This document shows positions 43,501-51,547 of a stretch of 64,000 nucleotides of DNA, one piece after another. Origin of the DNA: Closterium sp. Naga37s-1 (lineage: Eukaryota > Streptophyta > Zygnematophyceae > Desmidiales > Closteriaceae); contig CANJKZ010000822.1 in the NCBI GenBank assembly GCA_947471745.1, positions 95,001-159,000 on the forward strand, in the 5' to 3' direction. Below the pieces are notes generated by a model. That model saw only the letters and a list, made by a program, of their open reading frames with translations, was not told the origin of the DNA and searched no databases. Numbering within the stretch: the stretch's first letter is position 1; each line of letters begins with the position of its first letter. Position numbers and translations under genes: made by a program.

Positions 43501-46500
43501 CCTCCCCTTTCCCCTTCCCCGTCCCGTTCCCGTTCCCGTTCCCATTCCCTTTCCCGCTCCCCTTCCCCTTCCCCTTCCCCTTCTCCTTCTCCTGCCCCGT
43601 CCCCTGATTGCAGGAGTCTTCCCCTCCTGCCAGCCCACCACCCAAGCATGACTCTCTAGCAGCTGGCACTGAGACGGTCGATCCACACAGGCTCGAAGCA
43701 AAGGCAGAGGCGGCACCTAATGCGGCTCAAAAGCTGGGTAGTTCACACAGGATGGAAGTTGAGGCGACTCTTGAGGTAATGCAGAAGCCGGCCGAACCAC
43801 ACAGGCGTGAAGCAGAGGAAAAAGCGACGCCTAAGGCTCCTCAAGGGCCAAGTGATTCACACAGGCGGGATGAGACGTGCACAGCAGCAGCCAACACAGC
43901 AGGGGACACAGGAGGAGGGTTGGCGGCGGCACAGCCATTGCCACATGAGGCACTTCACAGCTCGCCATCGCCATTGCCACCATCGCCTTTGCCACCATCG
44001 CCAACACCACCCGCGGAGGTGCACCTCTCCAGTGTCGTTGTGCTGCCTCCCTTCCAGCGACGGGGGTTTGGCCGATGGCTCCTCTCAGTCGGTGAGGAAC
44101 CTGCCCTACCAGTCCCCCAGAAATGAGTCATTTTGTTTCTTTTCTCTTATCTCTTTTCCTTTCTTTATTTTTCTTTTCTTTTAACCATGTATGATGGAAA
44201 GTATCTAGCGCTATATAGCCAATATCTCCTCTCAAATAGTGAGAAGCCTGCCTATTGGTTACGTTCTTGCAGCCCGTGTGTCTCGTGTTAGCAGCTGCCA
44301 CCATACCATCCAGTGTCCAACTTTTCAGGTCATTTTTTAGGCGCCTAAAAAATGGTCTCGTGTTAGCAGCTGCCACCATACCATCCAGTGTCCAACTTTT
44401 CTACACGTCCCACTATTCGTGCCGTGCCCTTTCAGCCTATCAAAAGGCTGCAACTTTCTGAGCCGACTCAGCAAGTCACTCTTGTCCCCAGCATGTTTAC
44501 GTCTCAACTCCCCTTCCACTATCCATGCATGCCCCACCCTTTTCAGCCTATGACATGACAGCAGCCCGTCAGCAGCTTCTGGTGCCCAAGCCCCCCCTCT
44601 CTGACCTGGGCACTGTGAGTGCATGGGGGGCTGCTGGGGTGGGTTGGGAAGTCCGAGAGTTCCTGAGTTGGTGGGATTGTGGATTGATTGGTTTCTTTTC
44701 ACTCTTGTTTAAAGTCCCCCACTTCTCACCTCCCCCACTCCCCACCTCCCCAACTCCCCTCCTCCCCAACACCCCAACTCCATACCTCCGCATTCCCCAC
44801 CTCCCCCACTCCTCACCTCAGCCAGTCCCCACCTACCCCACTCCCCACCTTCCCCTCTCCCAACCGCCCCCACTCCCCACCCTACCTCTCCCACTTCCCC
44901 AATCCTAACCTCCCCCACTCTCCACCTTCCCCAATCCTAACCTCCCCCCACTCTCCACCTTCCCCAATCCTAACCTCCCCCACACCGCTTCAGGTGGCCC
45001 TCAGAACTACTGGCTCTGGCAGCTGTTGTTGGCAGGTGCCTCAAGTATCCCCCCTCCTCCTTCCCCTAACCCCCCCACTTCCTCCCACTGTTCTCCCCTG
45101 TACCATGCCCACCCGCCCACTCCCCCTCTCCCTTCCAGGTGGCCTTCAGTAGCTACTGGTCCTGGCAGCTGCTGTGAGCAAGCGCCTCAAGTAACCTCTC
45201 TCCCCCTTCCCCTACCTTCCCACTGTTCTCCCCTCTACCTCCCCCACCCGCCCACTCCCCCTCTCCCTTTCAGGTGGCCTTCAGAAGCTACTGGTCCTGG
45301 CAGCTGCTGCTCTATTTTGAGTCGCCTCAAAGGTCACTCCCCACCTCCCCTGCTCCACCTCCTCCTCCCCCCTCCCACTCCCCCTCTCCCTTCCAGGTGG
45401 CCTTCAGAAGCTACTGGCGCTGGCAGCTGCTGCGCTCTCTGAAGAAGCTTCAAGGAAACTGCAGCATTGATGTATGGCCTCTTACCTTACCCATTGTCTT
45501 TCTCCCTCCCCCCTGCTCTCCCCTCACCCATCTCTCTCCTCTCCGTCCTCCCTCCTCCCTCACTCCTCATTCCCTACACATCTCCCATCACTCCCATTAG
45601 CGCACATCCCTCCATGCCTGCTGTCTGATACAACTGTTGAGACACGCCAAAGAATGCACTGCACACCGCATCCCCGCTGTCTCACAGTCACACTCCAACT
45701 GAGTGCTCATCCCATCCCATCATGAGTACCCAAGGTGACTTTTGAGTCGACTCAAGGTGACTTCTGAGTCGACTCAAAAGTCATCCCATCCCATCACAAG
45801 TACCCTATGCCCATCACGTTCTCATCATTTCAATTGACTCAATGGCCTATGCTCCCTTCACTTACCCTCTTCCCGCCCCCTCCTGCATTATCCGCACGAG
45901 TGCCTCCCCCCTCTAACTACTCATCCCCTTTCCCCCAAACCATCCACTCTCTCTCACGTGTCCGCTTCCTTATTCCCTTTCCCCACACTTGTGTTCCCCC
46001 CTCTTCTTCCACCATCAGAGTCTATCAAAGCGCACGGCAACACAACCAGAAGGCATCGGACGAAGGGCCCTGAAGCCCCCCATCTTGTGTGTTCCCTCGC
46101 TCTTAGGTCCCTGCACCTGTCTTCCCCCCCCCCCCCACCTTCTTCCATCAGAGTCTATCCAAGCGCACAGCAATACAACCAGAGGACATTAGGACGGCTC
46201 TGAAGCAACTCAAACTCACGAAGTGGGCCTCCAAATCCCATCAATCATCCCATTGATATCGCTCAAGTCGAATTGACTCAGACCCCATTCTCTCAAACTC
46301 CATTCTTTCAGTCCGAGCTCATTCATTCACCTCGATCCCCATCGTCTAACCTCCAATGACCTGCCCTTATTAGGCGCCTCAAAAGCTGTTGACTTTCCCC
46401 GTTTGCATTCCAGGCCTCTTCAGCCCATTCTATCACACATGTTCTGGTTACATGGAAACTTTTGTTATGCTTCAATGTTGCTTGTGCCTCCTACCTACCT

Positions 46501-47330
46501 ACCAAGTTTCTTTCCTTCCCCTCATGCGTGTTGGCAACGTGGTTGCACGTGTTCACCACCGATGCTCGTGTTCACCAACGATGCACGTGTTCACATTCTT
46601 CAACTCGATTAACCTCCCTGTCACACTTTCACATCACACCCACTCATTGATTACAGCCCCTCCTCCCTCCATCCATCCATACATCCATCCGTCCGTCCGT
46701 CCATCCATCCATCCATCCGTCCATCCGTCCGTCCGTCTGTCCGTCCATCCATCCGTCCGTCCGTCCGTCCGTCCGTCCGTCCGTCCGTCCGTCCGTCCGT
46801 CCGTCCGTCCGTCCGTCCGTCCGTCCGTCCGTCCGTCCGTCCGTCCGTCCGTCTGTCCGTCCATCCATCCGTCCGTCCGTCCGTCCGTCCGTCCATCCAT
46901 CCGTCCGTCCGTCTGGCCATGCATGCATGGCTCTTCTTCACAGGTACTGTGATACCAGTGGTAACGTCAGTGTGCCGCCCGGGGTCCTCATCAAGAAGAC
47001 AAAGGTGAGAGTGCTGCCCAGTCTACTCAGCATGACAACAAAGACGAGAGTGCCGTCAAGTCTACTCAGCTGGTGCTTCTTCTTTTTTTAGTATTTTTAT
47101 TCAACAAGTTGTCTAATCAATGTTCTATCGCTCCACACAACCACTTACATTCACCCCACTAGTTCCTCACAAACTACACTTGAACCCCTCTTGAACCCAT
47201 CTAACCCCTGCCGCTCCTGATTCCTGTGACCCTGTGTGCATGCCTCTCTCATCAGCACATGACCCTGGATTTTCTTCTCGTTAATGGATCGACAGCACAC
47301 GTGGTTACCACTGGAGTTGCTGCACTCTAA
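31545..47330 (+). CDS. MYST-family histone acetyltransferase-like protein (chromo barrel, C2HC finger, HAT domain), 14 exons
   Basis: Exons: 31545-31620, 31833-31991, 32423-32812, 33034-33373, 40669-40774, 41362-41476, 41646-42592, 43173-43301, 43614-44091, 44547-44614, 45397-45471, 46152-46222, 46944-47004 and 47256-47330. All junctions agree in phase; total 3,090 nt, 1,029 aa. An in-frame TAG precedes the start ATG. Order: chromo barrel ([33 protein letters not shown]), His-rich linker (about 87-190), [18 protein letters not shown]2HC finger (CDACLKYS...HLAKC, 322-360), HAT core with LFLEHK (acetyl-lysine K724), [10 protein letters not shown] acetyl-CoA loop, [15 protein letters not shown] and TAIQPEDI. 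Closest family: plant HAM1/HAM2, Esa1, Tip60. Odd: the usual catalytic Cys is Ser894 and the usual Glu is Lys928, with insertions of about 320 and 130 aa in the HAT core. The last exon ([10 protein letters not shown]) is least certain. Confidence 0.85.
32105..32325 (+). repeat. Two acceptor-side copies of MYST exon 3
   Basis: Copy at about 32119-32152 (cag then aagccgtctggacgagccac) and copy at 32266-32322 (caagggaggcagacaacaag then caactggactagtgggtgg). The second has a TAG where the functional exon has GAG. The functional copy begins at 32423 (acaacaagcggctggacgag). Confidence 0.75.
33418..40016 (+). repeat. 6.6-kb G-rich satellite (12-bp unit ctggttgggggg) in MYST intron 4
   Basis: Roughly 550 units of 11-13 bp, variants ctggttgggggt, ctggttggggt, caggttgggggg, aaggttgggggg, ctggctgggggg and gaggctggttggggg. 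Runs of variants recur with a period near 1.47 kb (for example the ggctggctggggggctgg blocks at 35210-35450 and 36685-36920), so there is higher-order structure. It contains no stop codon in any plus frame and none in two minus frames, which produces open frames over 2,000 codons that are not genes. The sense strand is dense in G runs (TTGGGGGG), favouring G-quadruplexes. Confidence 0.95.
40035..40502 (+). repeat. Four donor-side copies of MYST exon 4
   Basis: Copies ending at 40100, 40230, 40356 and 40502, each ending ...TTGACACTTG, TTGACTCGTG, TTGTCTCGTG or GTGACACGTG followed by GTGAGT, as in the functional exon end at 33373 (TTGACACGTG/gtgagt). The first carries gtttag (stop), the third has lost about 30 bases. 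Confidence 0.85.
40858..41217 (+). repeat. Three donor-side copies of MYST exon 5 (zinc-finger exon)
   Basis: Copies 40858-40937, 40979-41052 and 41139-41217 repeat the last 75-80 bases of exon 5 (ACACGGGTCGTCTCTTCATC... ending GAGCGACACCTG) plus GTGAGT. All keep the two Cys codons and the His codon of the finger, and none keeps the exon's 5' end or an acceptor. Confidence 0.88.
42672..42722 (+). repeat. Donor-side copy of MYST exon 7
   Basis: Repeats CTGCATGTGTTCAGGGT.GAT to AAGCTGTACTGGCAG then gtgaat, matching the end of exon 7 (42543-42592) and its donor. Confidence 0.85.
42818..42985 (+). repeat. Tandem duplication with GGCGCC palindrome at its junction
   Basis: A segment of about 65-70 bp (ttggtagcagtggtggatat to cgagtgtcccatcaac) occurs at about 42818-42882 and 42912-42979. 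TTTTGAGGCGCCTCAAAA at 42883-42900 lies between. The units themselves vaguely resemble the end of exon 7 (ggtggcagcggcatgctgca). Confidence 0.85.
43032..43110 (+). repeat. Acceptor-side copy of MYST exon 8
   Basis: ctgcag then TGCCTCTCCCTACTGGGCAA..., about 56 bases nearly identical to exon 8 start (43173), reading [17 protein letters not shown], then lost (MVEGHMVHG, stop). Confidence 0.88.
43435..43605 (+). repeat. CCTTCC/CCGTTCC hexanucleotide tract in MYST intron 8
   Basis: Pyrimidine-only run ending in tgattgcag, the acceptor of exon 9; a very long polypyrimidine tract. Confidence 0.8.
44278..44400 (+). repeat. Duplication split by a TTTTTTAGGCGCCTAAAAAA palindrome
   Basis: ctcgtgttagcagctgccac and the following 25 bases occur at about 44282-44326 and 44356-44400. 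The palindrome at 44333-44352 lies between. Confidence 0.88.
44412..44475 (+). repeat. Weak acceptor-side copy of MYST exon 10
   Basis: gtgccctttcag then CCTAT resembles the exon 10 acceptor (cccttttcag then CCTATGAC at 44547) but diverges after a few bases; it contains a degenerate gagccgactcag half palindrome. Confidence 0.4.
44994..45332 (+). repeat. Three acceptor-side copies of MYST exon 11
   Basis: Copies begin at 44994, 45139 and 45274, each after a C-rich tract and cag, with GTGGCCTTCAG.AGCTACTGG then TCCTGGCAGCTGCTG ([12 protein letters not shown]); the functional exon is at 45397. Each copy fades into a (t)g(c)gcctcaa(g) half palindrome; the third ends in TTTTGAGTCGCCTCAAAG (45315-45332). 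Confidence 0.88.
45738..45780. repeat. Two adjacent GAGTCGACTC palindromes
   Basis: ggtgacttttgagtcgactc and ggtgacttctgagtcgactc in tandem (22-bp unit), in MYST intron 11. The flanks gtca tcccatcccatc and atcccatcccatcatgagta at 45710-45727 and 45781-45803 are also duplicated. Confidence 0.8.
46019..46065 (+). repeat. Acceptor-side copy of MYST exon 12
   Basis: ccatcag then AGTCTATCAAAGCGCACGGC, matching exon 12 start at 46152 (AGTCTATCCAAGCGCACAGC) for about 45 bases. Confidence 0.85.
46664..46915. repeat. (CCGT)n / (CCAT)n microsatellite in MYST intron 12
   Basis: About 60 tetranucleotides, pure CCGT over 46750-46850. Ends 25 bases before the exon 13 acceptor. Confidence 0.95.
47000..47075 (+). 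repeat. Donor-side copy of MYST exon 13 border
   Basis: aagacaaaggtgagagtgct then gcccagtctactcagc is followed by acaacaaagacgagagtgcc then gtcaagtctactcagc, a direct duplication of the last exon bases and first intron bases. Confidence 0.7.
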
Positions 47331-47716
47331 GAGCTGTAACACTAATGGTTAAGAACAAAAATGGTGTTTAACACCTCTAAATTCACGCGCTCTGATTGCA
47401 ATGGTTCTGTACAAATAACGGAGGCGCAGGACACATGAATATTTTTAAAAGCTGTAACGCTTTTCAGAATTGTGTATTTTGAAAGCGAAGCGGCTTGTAA
47501 TGTAGCAATGGTCATCGGCAAACCGCGCTAAACGCACGTTTTGGAGTACAAAACGCGGGCTGGAGGTCATTTCCCTCCACCCACGTCTCTCATTTTTCAA
47601 ACGGTTTAGTCAAGTTTTGACTTCCCAATTCCAAGCTGGCGAAGTTGAAATCACTACCTCGCTTTCAGTCTCCGTCGACACTCCTTTCGGATATTTTCGC
47701 TCACAACGCGGCTACA

Positions 47717-48925
47717 ATGGCGCTTAACGGCGACAACGGTGACAACGCCAACGCCCCAATTCGTCCCGACGACGGAATTTTTACCCGCGATCCCGCGGGC
47801 GAACGTCGTAACAAGCGCCGGGCAGACGACGAGGAGTCGACCCCGACCGCCGTCGAAGTCCTGCTGCGCGAGGCCGACCTCGCTGGGACACGCGCCCCTG
47901 GGGGGCCTCGAGCGCACGTGGCCCCTGAGGGGCCTAAGGCGCCGGCCACCGTCGAGGGTGCCAAGTCAACGCCGGCCAGCGCGACCGGCACCCCCCGTCA
48001 GCGTTAGCGCCGCAGGCGGGCACACGCGCCTGACGCGAGGCCTCAGGTGCACGTGGGCCCTGACGCGCCTCAGGCCCCTGACGCGCCTTAGGCCCCTGAC
48101 GCGCCTGTGGCCTCGCCCGTCTTCACCTCGGCCCAACTGCAGCAGCTGGTGTCCCTCTTACAACAGCAAGTTCCCGCCGTTACGGAAGCAACCGCGACAC
48201 CAAACGCGACTTCAATTTCTGCTAAAAGCGCCAAGGAAAAAAGGGAGACGGTGCAACGCGCTCGCACGGCAAAAATCGCACGCACCGAGGGCGCCACTGT
48301 CAAGGCTACCCCGGGACCGGAAAATCCCGCCGACAGCCACACTTCAGACGACGAAGCTGGTGAGGCACGTGCTGATAATGCATTTTTTTCGACCACCGAG
48401 CACCTTCCCCCTCTTCCCACCTCCAACCCCAACCTCACCGCATCCTCATTCAAGAACGCGGCTGTCCGTGAGCAAGCCGAGCTCCTCGAGGACCTGCGCG
48501 CTTACCTGATGCACGCGGAACAGAAGGTGCGACTCAACGAACCGGCGAGTGCCATCGAACTTCTCGATGAGGCACTCACGCTCGTCAACAATCGTTTCAA
48601 GCTTCTTCACGTCGCCGATTACACGAACTTCCGCGTTGCTAACCGGTTCAAGATGTACGAGGAGAAGAGCTTGTTCACCTCACGCCCATTCAAGCAAGCC
48701 ATGGCGGACGTTGCGGCCATAGAACGCGCGCAAGGCAATCTCGGTCGTGCCGCACGCGGTGGAGGGCGAGGAACCGGAGCATTTGGCAACAAACGCGGGC
48801 CGCCAATGGACGAAAACGGCAGGAGCTTTCGTGGAACTTGCTTCAAGTGCGGGCAGTCAGGCCACATGGCCAATGTGTGCCCTGAAAATGGGCGGGGACC
48901 CCAAGGTCCCGCGCCGGTGGTGTGA
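47717..48925 (+). pseudogene. Gag-like ORF of a DIRS-type element, with CCHC knuckle
   Basis: From ATG 47717 (MALNGDNGDNANAPIRPD) one frame runs to 48925, broken by TAG at 48005-48007 and TAG at about 48088 inside a GP(E/D)AP(Q)AP-type repeat, where sister units read CAG. The rest shows a coiled-coil-rich middle (EDLRAYLMHAEQKVRL, EALTLVNNRFKLLHVADYTN) and a C-terminal zinc knuckle CFKCGQSGHMANVC. The RT downstream is DIRS-like, so this is probably its Gag; that link is inference. Confidence 0.7.
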
Positions 48926-49239
48926 CCCCTTGAGAGGGAAATCACTTGGGGGCGCCGAGAGGATGTTGCATGGGCAACACGGCGCACTTAGGCCGCTGGC
49001 CAGATCGGTTGAGCGCGTAGAACGGCCGCCGGCCGACCCCAAGTGAAGGGGGTAGGACTAGGAGTCCTAGGTTTTAGCCATGAGTGGCAATCATGAGATC
49101 TATGCGTATGGAATATGGGCCGGAAGGGCATTAAATTTGGATGATTGTTGTTACGTGGCCAATGAATAATATTTGAACGTTTGAAACCTGGATTGTTGAA
49201 GCAAGCAAGCCTCAAAGACTGGAGGTATCTGCTGCCGGC

Positions 49240-49498
49240 GAAAAAAAAAAAAAAAAAAGGGGGGGGGGGGGGGGGGGGGAAAGTAAGACGAGAAAGAAAG
49301 CGAGCAAGTGCGAAGTGCGAAATGATGGGGATTGTTTAAGGAGGCTACATGATTCGGCCAGCACCCGCCCAATTTAATGGGACAAGAGAGGGCCACTAGC
49401 AAGGCAAGCACACAAGGAGGCATACAGATGGAGAGGGGCAGGCATATTACTACGCGCAATTGCCACGACGGGAAAATAGCCCGCGACACAAGGCACGC

Positions 49499-49538
<40 letters not shown>

Positions 49539-49785
49539 GAGACACGATACGGCAGCCCACCTAGGGCTTGTTGAACACCGCGAAAGAGAAGAAGACGAGG
49601 AAGAAGAAGAGAGAGAGGGAGAGTGAGAGAGAGAGGGAGAGAGAGAGAGAGAGTGAGAGAGAGAAGCAAACGGGCCAATCCGGAAGAGAAGGTGAGGAGT
49701 GCGCAAACGACATATCCGGTATGGGCTCATCCACACACGGCTTCGTTGTTGGTACATGCAATCGTATCAAGGACAATAAGCACCC

Positions 49786-49832
<47 letters not shown>
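49240..49832. repeat. Cluster of long homopolymers and GA repeats
   Basis: A18 followed by about G22 (49242-49280), A37 (49501-49537), a GA-rich run (49590-49665) and about A41 (49791-49831). No gene. Length accuracy in the assembly is doubtful. C runs occur also at 50601-50619 and 51691-51713. Confidence 0.85.
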
Positions 49833-49835
<3 letters not shown>

Positions 49836-49919
49836 CGTACTCACAGTCCGTGCCTTTCTGCGACCCGTGGCACAGATACACCGGAGATCGGGATGGGCGA
49901 GCAGCACATTCCCTACGAA

Positions 49920-50510
49920 TACGCGATCACAGACGAGCTCGTAACAAGGATGCGCGGGCGACTACGCGCGGCATTTCCATGGTGGAGTTCATGGTGCGAA
50001 AGCACCTTCATACTATCAGTAATCGTACACGGCTACTGGATGCCGTGGAAACTTGCCGCCCCGGTGCTGTTCCAGCGGGACAACCATGCGGGCGCACAGA
50101 TCCACGCCTAGTTCACCAAACAGGCTATCTGTGAGCTCCTGGAAAGCGGCGCAGCGGCTCTCACCCCCGCGGATCAGGCTATATGCATTAGCCCACTAAA
50201 CGTGGTGGTCCAGAGAGAGAAATGCCGACTGATCCTCGACCTCCGCCAAGTGAACCTGCACTTGCGCATTCCAAAATTCAAATACGAGGGGCTCAACCGG
50301 GTTGCGGAGATCGCTCGCCCGGGCGTTTGGATGTTCTCTATCGACCTGAAGTCTGAGTATCACCACGTGGATATTCACCCATCATGCTGGAAGTACCTGG
50401 GGTTTCGATTCGACGGAAAGACATACATATTCCGCTCGCTACCTTTCGGCCTCGCGACAGCCCCGTTCGTTTTCACACAACTGATCAAACAACTTACCCA
50501 TTTGAAATGA
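49920..50510 (+). pseudogene. DIRS-like reverse transcriptase fragment
   Basis: One frame with a TAG at 50109-50111: VIVHGYWMPWK, NHAGAQIHA, (stop) FTKQAICELLESGAA, SPLNVVVQREKCRLILDLRQ, FSIDLKSEYHHVDIHPS and SLPFGLATAPFVFTQLIKQL, ending at TGA 50508-50510 before the catalytic YxDD. The HVDIHP/WKYLGF and PFGLATAPFVFT pattern is typical of DIRS (tyrosine-recombinase retroelement) RTs. No recombinase is seen. Confidence 0.75.
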
Positions 50511-50855
50511 GACGATGCCATTGCTACAACAAGAAAGCAAGCTTTCTAAATATAAAAATCATGGAGGTGGGGAGGGATGTTCACCAATTTGTGAAAAATA
50601 CCCCCCCCCCCCCCCCCCCCTCATGTCAAAGGTTCTGCTAGGTCAAGGTGCTTGGCCAACTCTGATCAGAATTTGCCGGGTGCCGGCTGAATCAGCGTCG
50701 CTCACTCCACAATTGGGGGTTGAGTGTGGGGATGGGATGGGGTGTTGCACATTTGGGCTACCGTATTCTCCCGGACAAAACACCCCTCCATGATTGAGCA
50801 CCCTCGGGTAGCTTGTGCGGGGTGGGTGCTATGGGCGACCTCGTTTCTACTCTAC

Positions 50856-51539
50856 CAGGGCTCTTGCTAGGATTTGGGCTTGTCTGAAAACACCTAAGTA
50901 AAAAATCGTTCCGTCTGACGATCAGATGGGCATATTTTTCTGGTCTGATTTTCCAGACGAATGTTGGAGCTTAGTCTGATTTTTCAGACTATAAGATTTG
51001 CGTAGTCTGATTCAGTTAACACCCTTGTCTAGCATAATCACACTTGTTTTTGTTAATGAACGCGCCCATGGCGCGGCGCTGAGAGCTCGCTAGCTGACAG
51101 GCGTGTGGCTGTTGAGGGGCATGCACGTGGCATTGAGGTGCTGCGAGGGATCAGGTTGGGTGGAGGGACGCGAGAAGGAAGGGGGGGCTGGGCTGGTGCG
51201 AGACTTCACAAGGGGCATGGGGAGGGGACCTGGGGAGGGGACCTGGGGGGGAGGGGGAGAAGGTCTGGACTAGGCCTGGAAGAGGAGCAAGGGCATCGAA
51301 GGGCTTAGAGAAGCGAGGGGTCGGGGGGGGAGGGGGTTCGGTATCAGACGAATTGCAACCCGCTATCTGAAATTTCAGACCAAGTATAAGGCTTGCTCTG
51401 AAAAATCAGATGAACTAAATTTCGTAATCTTACGGATCAGACGAAGTAAAAATCCTCGTCTTGAAAATCAGATGAAACCCAAAATCAAGGTCTGAAAATC
51501 AGAAAATCAGACCAATTTGGTCTGATAACGAGGGCCCTG
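50856..51539. mobile_element. Non-autonomous hAT-type DNA transposon, 684 bp
   Basis: Ends CAGGGCTCTTGC... and ...GAGGGCCCTG (imperfect terminal inverted repeats) with a perfect 8-bp target duplication TACTCTAC at 50848-50855 and 51540-51547. Both ends are rich in short TCAGAC/GTCTGA subterminal motifs, the usual hAT transposase-binding layout. The middle (51060-51320) is GC-rich and has no transposase. Confidence 0.85.
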
Positions 51540-51547
51540 TACTCTAC

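Noticed and set aside
46634..46941. Asp-Gly-Arg-Thr repeat ORFs
   Set aside because: Translation of the (CCGT)n microsatellite; open in all three minus frames.
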